The position numbers and the translations under genes are program-made. A stretch of DNA of 24,560 nucleotides from NCBI GenBank assembly GCA_031835245.1, contig JAVKOQ010000606.1, forward strand, positions 1-24,560, written 5' to 3'. This document shows positions 1-10,439 of the stretch, in pieces; positions within the stretch are counted from its first letter, which is position 1, and each line of letters begins with the position of its first letter. The notes beneath the pieces were generated by a model, which saw only the letters and a list, made by a program, of their open reading frames with translations, was not told the DNA's origin and ran no database searches. This DNA comes from Balamuthia mandrillaris. Lineage: Eukaryota > Discosea > Longamoebia > Balamuthiidae.

Positions 1-7
1 TCCTGAA

Positions 8-330
8 TTGGAAGCCCTTCTCAGGAACTCTAAGCAGAAAGTTATTAATGCATTGACAGCTTTCACTACTGTCAACCAAGGTGGTGATGGTGTGCAACAG
101 GAAGATGTAGACTTCCTAGGCTGCACTAAGGAGCAGCGACAGATTGTCAAGTTGCTGAAAAAAACAGAGCACCTGGAGGCTATTATCATGACCTTTGTAA
201 CAAAGCTGGGACCCCTCCTAGACAGCCTTTGCACCTACTGCAGCAAGCATGGCTATCCACAAGAGACTTGTTGGATTCTCAACCCAGACCTGAAACCAAA
301 AGGCTTCAGCAACACCAGGTCGCCATGTGA
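8..330 (+). pseudogene. Element A gag-like region with Cys/His knuckle
   Basis: The reading has a helical, charged stretch followed by a CX2C...H...C cluster (CTYCSKHGYPQETC) typical of the nucleic-acid-binding knuckle at the end of retrotransposon gag. The part upstream is outside the window. It is assigned to gag by its position before the protease-like region and RT. Confidence 0.6.
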
Positions 331-499
331 TAAAGGGAAGGAACAAGTAAATAAAGTGAAGCAGGCCACCCATGAAGACAATGGGGCCTCTTCTTCTAAC
401 CCTTATGATGACGGTGATCCGTAGTTTGTTTCAGGAAGACGAGGTCTCTGAAGAGGTGGTCTGCAGTGCTCAGAATTCTACCCCAGATGCCTTCCTTGC

Positions 500-824
500 A
501 GCAGTGAAGTTCGACGGTGGAAGGGCGGTTCAAGCCATGGCCACCATTCACGGCATTACAGGGCCAGCCATGTTCGACTATTCCGTCATCACGATGCCCT
601 TTCTGCAAACCCTGCAGCGGCGGTCGTCGGCCATTCGCCTTAAGCCATGGGAAGAACGAGTACCCGTCCGGTTAGCCATTGCTGGGAGAACTCGCTTGAA
701 AGTCCGCGTTGGCTCTACCAAGGCCCTCTTGGATTTTGCCGTCATTGAAGATGGCAGTACAGACTTCCTTATAGGCAGCCCTGGGCTCAACCATCTTGGC
801 GTTACCATCTCTTACCCCCACTAA
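500..824 (+). pseudogene. Element A protease-like region (fossil)
   Basis: The region between gag and RT reads as a small beta-rich domain with the hydrophobic pattern of a retropepsin (VRLAIAGRTRLKVRVGS, then an ALLDFAVIEDG-like stretch). The classical DTG/DSG active-site triplet is not obvious here, so the assignment rests mainly on position within the element. Confidence 0.45.
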
Positions 825-1419
825 ATCTATCACTTGCAAGTACAGCGACAAGGTGCCCTTTCATGCATGATGTCATTTGGCTGGAACATGAGCTCACAGT
901 GAAACCAGGGACTGGTGTCACTGTCAACGCTCTGTTTGCTAGCACGGAGGAGGTTGGTCATACAGGTCTTTCCCAGCTCCCACCAATGCCGCCAGCTCAT
1001 GGGTCCATCGTTGTTCGTGGCCCTTGCCCAGCATGGTGCGAGAACGTCCGTTCCAGTGGTGCTGGAAAACTGGACTGATAAGCCAGTGGTACTCCCCGCT
1101 GGCTTCGCCGTGGGTAAGTTCTACAGAACCTCTGACCCCGTCATTGCCGCGCTGAATGCCACGCCGGATGAGATGCTCAAGCAACAGTGTGCTGACGACG
1201 GGGTTAGCGCTGATACTTCAGACAATGTGCACTATGGGCTCTTCTTCGGCGCAACAGGGATATCTTCACCCCCTTCCTCTTCATCCCGGCCGAGTCAAAG
1301 TGTCCACATTTTAGGATAGACACTGGAGATGCCCCGCCTGTCAAGCAGTGCTCATTTCAATCATCCCTTTGGAGAACATGATTGCATTTGAGCTGAGGTC
1401 CTCAAACTTCACCAACATG

Positions 1420-2100
1420 GCGTGGTGGCGCCCTCTGTTAGCCCATGGAGCTCCCTGGTGGTCCTCGCCCCAAAGAAGGATAGAACTATCCACTTCTGTG
1501 TGGACTACTGCCTCCTCAACAAGTTAACCAAGCCTAACATCTACCAAGTTCTGCGGATAGACGATGTGCTAGACTATGTGGGAGGATGCTGCTATCGGTA
1601 CTGCTTAGATGCTACATCTGGCTACTGGCAAGTGGGTATTCACCCTGATGATCACAAGAAGACAGCCTTCATCACCCAGGACGGCATGTGAGAGTGGATC
1701 AGTATGCCATTTGGTCTTCGGAACACACTAGCTGCCTTTCAACGCTTCATGGAGGTCATTTTGGCCAGAACACAGTGAAAGCACGCCTTAGTTTATGTAG
1801 ATGACATCATGATATATTTGAAAACCTTTGAAAAGCATTTGGTTCACCTGCAGGACCTCTTTGATCGGATCTGCAATGTTTGTATGCAGCTGAAGTTTGC
1901 CAAATCTGGTATCTTACTTCAGGACCTGCCATACCTAGGCCATGTTCTTACACCAGGTGGTCTAGGGACGGACCTGAAGAAAGTGGAGAAGGTCCTAAAT
2001 GCTTGCATGCCCACCAACCCCTCAGAGGTCTACTCATTCTTAGGACTACCTGGCTACTACTGATGATTCATTAAGGACTTTGCTACCATCGCCAGGCTGC
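1420..2100 (+). pseudogene. Element A reverse transcriptase region (fossil)
   Basis: Several core RT blocks of the Ty3/gypsy family can be read: a WSSLVVLAPKKD fingers block, VDYCLLNKLT, the YWQVGIHPDD block, the MPFGLRNT block, the catalytic YVDD box and a YLGHVLTPGG block. Together they cover fingers, palm and the start of the thumb. The region is broken. Confidence 0.9.
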
Positions 2101-2189
2101 TACAACAGCTTACAGGGAATGGAAAGTTCTTGTGGATGAAGGAGTGCCAGAAGGCCTTCAAGACATTGAAGGAAGCACTGGTAACCTCC

Positions 2190-2530
2190 CCAATACTGTC
2201 TCTCCTGACTTCAGCAAGCCTTTCTGGCTACACTGTGATGCTTCAGGTGTGAGTATTGGTGCAGTGTTGGCCCAAGACAATGATGAGGGTAGAGAGAGAG
2301 TCATCACCTATGAGAGCCATGCACTGTGCCCTGCAGAGCGTAACTACACTACTACTGAGAAGGAATGCCTCGCAGTGGTGTACAGCATTAGTAAGTTTAG
2401 GGTCTACCTTGTGGACAGACCTTTTCAAGTGGTTCCAAACCACGTGGCATTATGCTGGCTGATGGAAATGCAGAGCAATAAGTGCTCTCGCCTGGTCTGA
2501 AGAGGACTGCAGCTCATGCAGTACCACTTT
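2190..2530 (+). pseudogene. Element A RNase H region (fossil)
   Basis: The reading shows the RNase H core: a CDASGVSIGAVLAQ block with its acidic residue, an ITYESHALCPAERNYTTTEKE block with the catalytic Glu, then an FRVYLVDRPFQV-like block. This is the usual order directly after a Ty3/gypsy RT. Confidence 0.87.
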
Positions 2531-3069
2531 GATGTTGTTCATCATGCTGGGATCAAGCATTCCAACACCAACGCTCTCTCTTGACCACCCATTGTGAACA
2601 TAGATGTGCCACAGCATGCAGGCTTAGAGAAGGACAAGGAATCGCAGCTATTGATATGGATAATCCATGTAGAAACAGGAGAGATGAATGCAGCAGATGA
2701 AGATACCCCTGCAGATTCATAAAGCAACAGGAGCAAGAGGCCAGCCATAGTTAGTGCCATTGTTACAGCAGACGACGATGATGATGACAACAAGCCAGCC
2801 AGTGCTGATCAGGAAGAGGATCTTGTGCTGAAGAAGAATCTGGCCTCTGTACCTGCATGCAACAACAAGGATGTAGATATCCATGGACAGCAGCGGGAGG
2901 ACCTGTACTGCGCCAGCTTCATCAAGTATCTTGAGAATGGAGAGTTGCCTAGTGATGACAAGCAGGCTAGAGCTATTCTCCTCACAGCAGACCGCTACAA
3001 AATTTATGACAGTTGTCTGTACCACCTATGGTGACCAACTAACAACCACCGCCAAGCTACAACAAGACT

Positions 3070-3810
3070 GCAATTGGTGGTCCCAGCCTTGCTTCAACGT
3101 TTGGTCTTGGAGACAGCTCATGACGATTTGTTAGCCAGACATCTGGGTGCTGATAAGACATATCAGCAACTGCAGGAGACCTACTGGTGGCCCAGGATGT
3201 ATGTTACTACCCGTCAGTGGGTTCAACACTGCAAAAAATGTCAGCAGAGGAAGATGCCCAAGGAACCAAAGACTGGAAAGCTCCACCCCATTGCTGTCAG
3301 CAACACTTTTGAGCGCTGGGGCATGGATATTGTTGGGCCTCTGCCAGAGACGGCCAAGGGTAACAAGTACATTGTCATCATGGTGAAATATGAAACCAAG
3401 TGGCTGGAGGCTGTGGCTGTAAGAGATATTGATGTGTACTGTGGCAGCATTGTATATGTCTGTTGCTATGGACTGCCAAAGGCTCTTATCACAGATCAAG
3501 GAAGGCAATTCATATCGGCCATGTTTAAAGAAGTGAATAGGAGAAACTATGCTGGTTATCACTTCAAGCTATCACCCATAGACTGATGCTTAGTGGAGCG
3601 GTTCAATCAGATGATGGGGGACATGCTTAGCGAGTATGTCCAAGTGGATCAGAAGGATTGGAATGTCTGCCTGCCATATGTTTTGCATTGCTACCACACA
3701 TCAGTCCACGAATCTACTCAGGACAGCCCTTTCTTTTTGATGTTTGGACAGGACTTTCAAAGTAGGAGACCTAGTGTGGCTATACACACCCCAAGTTGCT
3801 GCCAAGCTTA
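3070..3810 (+). pseudogene. Element A integrase region (fossil)
   Basis: The reading shows a zinc-binding HHCC-type stretch (HLGADKTYQQLQETYWWP, then CKKCQQRK), a catalytic core starting at WGMDIVGPLPE, an ITDQGRQF block with the second Asp, and a VERFNQMMGDML block with the catalytic Glu. This is the canonical retroviral-type DDE integrase layout. The region is broken. Confidence 0.9.
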
Positions 3811-3979
3811 AGAAGAAGTTGGCCATGCTATGGCGGGGATCCTACTGTTTTATAGATAAGACTAGTGATGTTAACCATAAGGTCCAACACTTGTGGAATG
3901 ACAAGGAAACTCAGCTCATCTATGTTGACTGTCTCAAGAAGGCCTACAATCCTTATCTGGTGCCACGTACCACCTTGAA

Positions 3980-4110
3980 GGTAAATGCAGATGAAGAGGA
4001 CAGGCAAGTTGATCAGATAGTAGGAGAGCAGGTGCAAGGAGGCGATCACTGGTTCCTGGTTCAATGGAAGGGCCATACAGACGAAGAGCAATCATAGGTG
4101 GCAGACCAGC
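3980..4110 (+). pseudogene. Element A chromodomain region (fossil)
   Basis: A short stretch after integrase reads VDQIVGEQVQGG then HWFLVQWKGHT, the core of a chromodomain (aromatic cage and QWKG strand). A chromodomain at the integrase C-terminus is the mark of chromoviruses and is thought to guide insertion to particular chromatin. Confidence 0.7.
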
Positions 4111-4940
4111 CCGCCTTGGTAGAGTTCATCCGTGTATACAAAGCTGGACGAAGAGGACAAGAGGAGCCTACTCAGCAGCTGCAGAAGTGAGGAAGCCCCA
4201 GGAAGAACCCAGGCGCACCTCCCAAACCGCAAGGGCGCCCTCGAAAGCTGAACTCACATGTGCTAGAGGACACGCCTTCCCCAATGATGGGAGGACAAGC
4301 CGTTGCAAGCCAAAAGAAAAAGACGAAAAACACCAAGTTACCCTCCAGGATAGAGAAAGAGCTAGTGGTAAAGGGATCCGAGAATAGCAATCTGACAGAG
4401 CCTAAACAAAAACAACAGAAGTCAACAACAAAAGACAAGAATTGAAGAATGAAAGTGGAAGAAATAGAAAACAGCTGCAGTCAGAGGAGAAGATAACAGA
4501 TTTTTAGACTCAGAAGACTGCAGACAATGATGCTAAGGAAGACAAAGAGGAACTAAAAGAAGTTGAGATAAAAGCGAAGGTGAAACGAATAGCCAAGAGA
4601 AGGAAGAGGAATATTGCTAATCAACAGAACAAGATGAATGGCAAAATCAGACAAGGACAGCAAGCAGAGGATTTCAACAAGAGAAGCACCACAGAGAAGC
4701 ATGAATGAATGAATGAGGATGAAGAGCCAACACAACAAGTTATATTGGAAAAGAAGATAAGCACGGAGCCCAATTAATATGACAAAAGGAAGAAAGAGAC
4801 AAGTGCAGGGCCTGATTATGACAAGAATGACAAGAAGAAGAGCGCAGAGCCCATCAAGCAAGACAAGGAAGCTGAGAATTGGTCATGGAGTTAGCAGTCA
4901 AAGAGTGTTTGAGGATGAACACATGCCTTAAGGGAGGGCG
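4111..4940 (+). other. Element A 3' tail and polypurine tract
   Basis: This stretch between the chromodomain and the LTR is rich in A and G. No continuous frame or known domain is seen. The last bases before the LTR, around 4930-4940 (AAGGGAGGGCG), form a purine run in the place where the plus-strand primer of an LTR retrotransposon lies. Confidence 0.55.
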
Positions 4941-5234
4941 TGTGATGGTGTTGACAGACATATCACATAAGTCTACAAGAATAGAGTCAGCTGCATCGGA
5001 GTCAAGCAGTGACCAACCATCAACAGTGGAATGATTTTCATTTTTTTTAAAAAAAAGAAAAAAAGAAACTTATTTACCAGTGTTATACTACTCTCCTATA
5101 ATTCCTATCTTTATCTCTCCTTGTATATATATATATATATATAAATATCTCTTTCTTTCAATCTATTAAAGGTTTTTTCTTAATGCCCATTGAATTGGTG
5201 TCTATTAGGTTGTTTCCCTACCAGCCTTATCACA
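4941..5234 (+). repeat. Element A right LTR, 294 bp
   Basis: The LTR begins TGTGAT directly after a purine tract and ends ATCACA, so its ends form the short inverted TG...CA repeat of LTRs. Inside are A/T runs, a TATATATA tract near 5125-5142 and an ATTAAAG that could act as a poly(A) signal near 5165. The matching left LTR is outside the window, so LTR identity, and thus age, cannot be read. Confidence 0.8.
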
Positions 5235-5597
5235 CTAGTAAAGTTAAAAAATGTTTGTGAAACTTGATTCATGTGTGCAATTCCAACAAATCATTTTCTC
5301 TTCCCCATCTTTTTGTTTTTCTTTGATCTGCACATGTGTGTGCACTTTCAACAAATCATTTTTTTCTCCATCTTTTTATTATTCTTCAATCTTTGTATGT
5401 GTGTAGGGAAGTGAAAATGATTTGTTGATTTTCTCTTTATTATCTTTTTGTTTTTTTTTTGATTTGTGTACATATGTACATGTTAGAATGAATCCTCAAC
5501 AATAGGATCTCTTGTCTTTCTTGTGAGAGGAATTTCATTTCTCTCTGCAAAACAAAAGCAAGAAATAATGTGAAAATGATAAGAAAAGAAATATATT
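5235..5597. repeat. Gene-free spacer with about 63-bp imperfect repeats
   Basis: No gene is seen between element A and the Harbinger end. Two imperfect direct copies of an about 63-bp unit lie near 5271-5333 and 5334-5395. Each holds CAACAAATCATTTT, then a CT-rich run ending CATCTTTTT. An inverted fragment, AAAATGATTTGTTGA, is at 5414-5428. This may be a small decayed repeat. No family is recognised. Confidence 0.5.
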
Positions 5598-5613
5598 AGA
5601 GTTGAGGGAACAG
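5598..5613 (+). repeat. Harbinger left terminal inverted repeat
   Basis: AGAGTTGAGGGAACAG pairs with the inverted sequence at 15362-15377 with one mismatch, and is preceded by ATT, which also follows the right end. The stop codon of the Myb-like gene lies only 9 bp inside it. Confidence 0.82.
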
Positions 5614-5622
5614 AATTTATTT

Positions 5623-6526
5623 TTAATAAAAAAATACTATTTGTTGTTCCTCTGTTTGGTCCTTCATAAAGGGCACAAACGTGGCCTCAAGGCCTTCCTT
5701 AATCTTGAAGTGCCACAGCTGTGGATCGCTTGCCTTGTTTGGCAGGGTGATGGTCTCCTGGAGTTCCAGTTGGTGGTTATTTTGCTGCCAGGCAGCAGAG
5801 GCCTGTGTCAGACCAGAGAAGATATGAATAAAAGAGAGCTCTTCCTCTGTTAAACAGCTTCTCCTGATTATGACCAAAAGCTTCTCATACCTGCGAGGTA
5901 GCCTTTGCAAAGTGTAGCTTACTCCTGGAAGCTCTTTAAAAAAAAAGTAAGCTCCATCCTTGGAACAGCGGTACCATAACCAGGCATTAAGTGGAACAGA
6001 AGAAGGAACAAAGGAGGACCAAGCAGAAGGGGACATTGCTGAACAGAACGAAGAAGAAGAAGAAACAGAAGATAAAGAAAATGAAGATGACAAAGAAAAG
6101 AACTACGCCTTGGGCGCTTGGATGGTGACTTCACTGTCTCTTCTTCCTCTTCCTCCTCAAGTTCTTCCTCAGCTTCCTCTTCAAGTTCTTCCTTTGACTT
6201 GGAAGGACCATGTGAGGTTTGGTTTTGCCGCAGGGCCAAGATTTGCGGCAAAACAGAAGCTACACAATTAAAAGATTAATTTAAAAGAAAAAAGAAAACG
6301 AAGACAAGAATAGAAAAAAAAAAGCAATACCTGCTTCTTCTTCGTCAGCTAACTTGTCTGTTGCTCTTGTTTTCATTGCAGACCACTTTCCACGAATAGC
6401 AGCATCTGTTCATCCTGGCAAAGCATGATGCAATTGGCCAAGTAGTTGTGTTGTAAGTACTCCATCTGTAGTTCTAGAGAAAATACTCTCTAGTACCTCA
6501 TTCTCTTCTTTTTTCCACTTGCCCAT
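5623..6526 (-). pseudogene. Harbinger Myb/SANT-like accessory protein, three exons, one in-frame TGA
   Basis: In PIF/Harbinger elements a second, Myb-like protein helps the transposase enter the nucleus and bind the transposon ends. Here three exons with matching phases are proposed: 6526-6331, 6259-6107 and 6038-5623 (introns of 71 and 68 bp, GT-AG). They give 255 codons including the stop. Codons 1-55 read as a Myb/SANT or trihelix domain (MGKWKKEENEVLESIF, then AAIRGKWSAMKTRA). An acidic Glu-rich stretch follows, then a basic PSKRPRR that could be a nuclear signal, and a C-terminal part with LPRRYEKLLVIIRRS. Codon 39 (6412-6410) is TGA just before TDAAIRGKW, where arginine (CGA) is usual. 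The exon model is my inference. Confidence 0.7.
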
Positions 6527-6914
6527 GTTTTGTCCTCTTCAAAACGAAAATAAGGAAATAAAGGGACACCTTTTTTTTTGAATTAGAATAATATACCTTA
6601 AACAACTATGTTCTTGGAAACATGAACAAAATAATGAGGTAGGTAATTGTTCCCAGATCAATATACAACTAAAACGTGTTGGTTGAATCCAACCTCAAGA
6701 ATAAAAGAGTCAGTAACGAGACAAGAAGTGTATTCAAGAGAATAGAGGAAGGACAACGGGAGTGAATCTCCAACATTGCTTCAAAGTACACCGAGAGAAA
6801 AGGGAAAAGGGAGAAGGGAAGGATGGAGGATACAAAAGAAAGGAGAGCTGAGGGTCCGGGACGGATCCAACATGAGGAGTCTTGAGATAAGTGTTGGTGA
6901 TTTTACCAACAAAT

Positions 6915-6991
6915 GCAATCAAAATACAACCAAAACACAACCAAAACGCAATCAAAACACAACCAAAACACAACCAAAACACAACCAAAAC
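6915..6991 (+). repeat. Left 11-bp repeat array, seven copies
   Basis: There are seven head-to-tail copies of an 11-bp unit with consensus ACAACCAAAAC. The first (6915-6925) and fourth (6948-6958) are slightly changed. The period is exactly 11 bp throughout. The inverted partner array is at 7148-7202. Confidence 0.92.
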
Positions 6992-7147
6992 ACAGATCCA
7001 CCCACTAGAAAACACATTAAAAAACTCCGAGTTTTCAACCAATAGGAAATCTAAAATCTCGATTTATGAAAAGTAATTGGGTAAACTGATTGATTTTTCA
7101 ATGTTATTTCCTAGCCAAAAGTTTGAAAATGGTTATGTTTCCATTGT

Positions 7148-7202
7148 GTTTTGGTTGTGTTTTGGTTGTGTTTTGGTTGTGTTTTGGTTGCGTTTTGGTT
7201 GT
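7148..7202 (-). repeat. Right 11-bp repeat array, five inverted copies
   Basis: There are five copies of GTTTTGGTTGT, the reverse complement of the left-array unit, with one copy slightly changed. The arrays face each other across about 155 bp. Weak matching outside them (TTTACCAA near both outer edges, and a TAGGAAAT-like block on both inner sides) suggests a larger fold-back. Confidence 0.92.
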
Positions 7203-8257
7203 ATATTGGTAAATGCTCAGAAAAAAAGCAACAAAATGATTGTTTTAAGAATTTAAGATTATCTTATTTTAGTTAAATCTGTATTAAGGTTCTTTTCTTT
7301 GAAAACTGATCTTACCAGCAAATAGGATAATTATTTTTATATTCCTGGAAAGGGTATTTTTATATTCCTAGAAAAAATAGAAAACAAAAGAAAGAAAGCA
7401 GGAAAGAATGAGCAAAGAATTATTTGCTTTTATTGCTACTGCTGAGACGCTTCTTTATTCTGTCACACCTCGCAGTTGGCGTGCCCACTTTGGTGTGTCC
7501 TTTGAAGCAGCTTTTGTAGCATGGACACAATTGAAAGTATGCACTTTTGAATGACCATTGCAAGTCAAGTATTTCCTTTGGACCCTTTATTTTTTAAAAG
7601 TTTATTCCACTGAAGAGGTGGCATGTTCCTTTTGCAAATGTACACCAAAGACCTTTTGTTATTGGGTTTGGACAATAATTAGTGCTTTATCAACAAAGTT
7701 GGCTGAAATGTTTCAGGTTTTTGTTTTTTGTTTTTTGTTTTTTCTTGTTTTTCTTATTTTATTTTTTTTTCAAAAGCATTTAAATACCAATTCAACAGCC
7801 ACCATTGTTGGAATTGTTGATTCAACTGAATGTCCTATTCAACGTCCTGTTGGCTCAAAACAACAGCGAATCTACTACTCTGGAAAAAAAAAACGGCATA
7901 CACTTAAGTATGAACTCGTGTTAGACTTGAAAACTGAGCTTTTTACCTGGGTAAATGGACCCTTTCCTGGCCGTGTTCATGACTTGACCATTACAAGAAA
8001 TGGACTTGTGAAGGCAGCACAACAGCAAAAATTGCTTGGTGACAAAGCATATATTGGGGAGCCTTGCTTTGTAACTCCTTACAAGGGTGATCTTTCTCCT
8101 TTGTTGCTTGAGTTCAATCAAGAGATTGGTGGTCATCAAGTTGAAGTAGAACGTGCTATAGGGCGACTCAAAAACTTCAACTGCTTGGTGAGCACATGGC
8201 GCCATCAAAGAGAGGACCACATTTCTTGTTTTAAGTTAATTGTGTGTTTGGTGAACT

Positions 8258-8602
8258 TGTTGGAAAACTCCAACATAATAGCCCTTCTTCTCTTCCTGTC
8301 GACCTCTCCCTCATGCCTGTCGACCTGAGGAAACCTCTCGGTGTCCAACTTGAACTTCTCCTTTCTTGTTGTTTTCTCTCTCTGCCCTTTTATGCTGATA
8401 TTCTCTGTTCTTCTTTTTTGGATATTTGTTCTAGCTTAAATACTGCCTCTCCTTGCTTCTTCTTCTTTTTCCTCTCGGGACAACTTACAACAAAACACAA
8501 GATACTTTACTATCACTTGTACTCTTCACTTTTAGTAAATTAAGTTCGGGTCTCGTACTTACTTTGTCTCCGCCATCATTCCCGTTCTTATTTTTTACGA
8601 CA
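8258..8602 (+). repeat. Element B left LTR, 345 bp
   Basis: It begins TGTTGG and ends GACA, and matches 14946-15300 almost throughout. The first 18 bases form a small hairpin, TGTTGGA-AAAC-TCCAACA. It is T- and CT-rich. An untranslated leader of about 280 bp follows, reaching to the gag ATG. No tRNA primer site was recognised in it. Confidence 0.92.
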
Positions 8603-8885
8603 TTTTTTTTTTATGACTTGTTCCGATTTACTGCATATCAACCGAGTCTCTGCTCTACTCGAGTCACTCTTCAACTCCCTTGTATAGCGCGCTCCTTGGC
8701 TTACTGCTAAGGTCACTTCACTATTCGTTGCGTTTTCGGCGCTTGTTTCAAGCCCTTCCTTACTCAGAACTTATCTGAGACACGCGTGCTGTGGACTCAG
8801 CTACCGTGATATCAACCCGGTGTATTACATCAACCTTTGCTTTTGTTTAAGGAGTTATATTTTATTGTTGGTAAGCCTCTCTACA

Positions 8886-10400
8886 ATGTCTAACTTTCCT
8901 TCTTCCAGTATACCCACCGAGAAGGAAGAAGGTTCGCCAAGCCTTGGTGACATTGATGTTAACAAAAACAGTTCTGAAGCTGCTCTTGCCCGCCTGCTCA
9001 AGAGGAAAGCCGAGTTATCGCTTGTGATAGCGCAAGCAGCATTATCATGGGACTCCAGTGGCGAAGAAGAGGATAAAAAACATTTCGATGACTTATGCCG
9101 TCAGAAGAGCAAACTGATGGAGATGATCAATCAACTGACCGCGATTTGCAAAGAAGAAAACGAGCCACCGTTCCAACTGCGCTCGAATCTGCCTTCGCAA
9201 CTTCCGGTTAACACTCCGTCAACTCCTTACGTTTCTCCCAAGGGCGTTACCTCCGCAGGTGCTGCCGTGCCAAAGGTGGTGAAACCTCTGCCCGCCGCGT
9301 TCTCCTCCAAGCGTTTCTCGCTTCGCTCTGCCACGGAAACTTCCGAGGCTGGCTCCTCGTCCGAGAGTGGTTACGCTGAACCCTCAGACAAGACAGGAAG
9401 CAAGGAAAAATATCCAAAGCTTCCCCAAAATCTGCCAACCTTCGATCCAAAGACCAAAGGAAAAGATAATCCTCTTATCTTTTCAGAGCGCCTACACTTC
9501 GCCCTTAGCGGCACGTCTTACCCAGAAAACCTCTGGCATTATGCCTTGATTTCTCAGATCAAGGATCCGTTGGCTCAGCACTGGGCCATCCAGAACCTTC
9601 GTCACCCGGAATGGCCTTGGGATAGGCTCGTAGCCACCTTCCACGACCACTTTGGCAGCAGAAACCTGCAGAACGCGCTGCATACAGAGTTCTGTCACTT
9701 CTCCTTCAAAACCGGAGAGTCTGTTCGAGAATTCTCAGAGCGCTTCCAAGAGCTCATCGACCAGATGACCTGTCCGCCTCAACTCGAAGATATTCTTGCT
9801 GTTCTCAGGAACGCCCTTCCTGAAGAACTTGTCTCGGGATTTATTTCTTCTTGCATCGCCAACCCCCCTACTTCTCTGGCCGATGCCATCGGCATCGCCT
9901 TGGAACACGAATCCGCCTTGGAAGCCCGAAGCAAGAGAAAGCCCTCGAGACTTTCCCCTCCGAGCAGCTCGAACCACAACAAGGGGACCAAGAACGGCAA
10001 ACCTTGGTGCTCTTTTCACCGTACGCACGGTCATTCGGACCAGGACTGCCGAGTCCTCTCCAAGAAAAAGAGTGATGGATCTTCCTCTTCTTCTACACCT
10101 GCTACCTCTTCTGGTGCTCCTCAAAGACCAGCTGGCGTCTGCTACAAGTGCGGTAAGGCGGGACATATGGCAAATCGTTGTCCTACTCGTGGCACTTCTG
10201 CTAAGCCTCCGGCTTCTTCGCTCAACAGCATGCAGTCCCCTGCGACTGGTGTTTCTCCGGCTCCTCCTTCTGGCACTGCAGCCTCCCCTTCTCCTTCTCC
10301 GGCTACTCCTTCTTTAAACAACATAGAAGAGAATCCCTTTCGGGAGTTTGAGCAAGCTGCAGCAGAGCTGTTCATGCTTGGTCTTGACGATCACGAAGCT
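8886..10400 (+). pseudogene. Element B gag (capsid and two zinc knuckles)
   Basis: From ATG 8886 the reading has a Ser/Thr/Pro-rich N-terminus, a helical retrotransposon gag (capsid) domain around 9450-9920 with LWHYALISQI, LRHPEWPWDRLVATFHDHFG and GESVREFSERFQELI, then two Cys/His knuckles: CSFHRTHGHSDQDC near 10010 and CYKCGKAGHMANRC near 10140. A Ser/Pro/Ala-rich linker leads to the protease. It is fused in frame with the protease, as in many chromoviruses. Confidence 0.9.
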
Positions 10401-10439
10401 CCTGCCTCCGATAACCCCTCTCCTGCTCCTGTTGCTGCT

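Larger units (their letters stand above)
1..5234 (+). mobile_element. Element A: old, broken Ty3/gypsy chromovirus (right part only)
   Basis: This is a fossil LTR retrotransposon whose left LTR and start lie outside the window. Parts seen in order are a gag-like stretch with a Cys/His knuckle, an aspartic protease-like region, reverse transcriptase, RNase H, integrase, a chromodomain, a long charged tail and a right LTR. The order protease-RT-RNaseH-integrase-chromodomain defines the Ty3/gypsy chromovirus group. The coding regions are visibly broken, with about ten or more breaks, so it looks old and dead. It is distinct in sequence from element B. Confidence 0.93.
6527..7407. promoter_or_regulatory. 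Shared promoter region between the two divergent Harbinger genes
   Basis: About 880 bp separate the start codons of the Myb-like gene (minus) and the transposase (plus). No convincing coding frame exists here. The open frames seen are short and shaped by the repeats. The region holds two facing arrays of an 11-bp repeat (6915-6991 and 7148-7202), and near 7335-7375 a short repeated TATTTTTATATTCCTGGAAA-like motif. Regulation of both genes from this region is inferred from the layout only. Confidence 0.5.

Noticed and set aside
5960-6271. Acidic plus-strand open frame (Glu/Lys-rich)
   Set aside because: It lies opposite the Myb-like gene and is the mirror of its intron and Glu-rich exon. The minus strand has matching splice phases and a recognisable domain, the plus strand has neither.
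6915-7202. CRISPR-like array
   Set aside because: The 11-bp units are directly adjacent without spacers, are inverted between the two halves, and lie in a eukaryotic transposon.
6410-7554. Genome-wide recoding of TGA as a sense codon
   Set aside because: The carrier, the uncharacterised protein and CstF-77 all end with TGA exactly where their families end, so TGA acts as a stop here.
7717-7776. Hydrophobic stretch in the transposase (FVFCFLFFLVFLILFFF) as a membrane segment
   Set aside because: It is encoded by an almost pure T run that starts GT and ends AG, is a multiple of three, and lies where transposases have no membrane part. An intron is the simpler reading.
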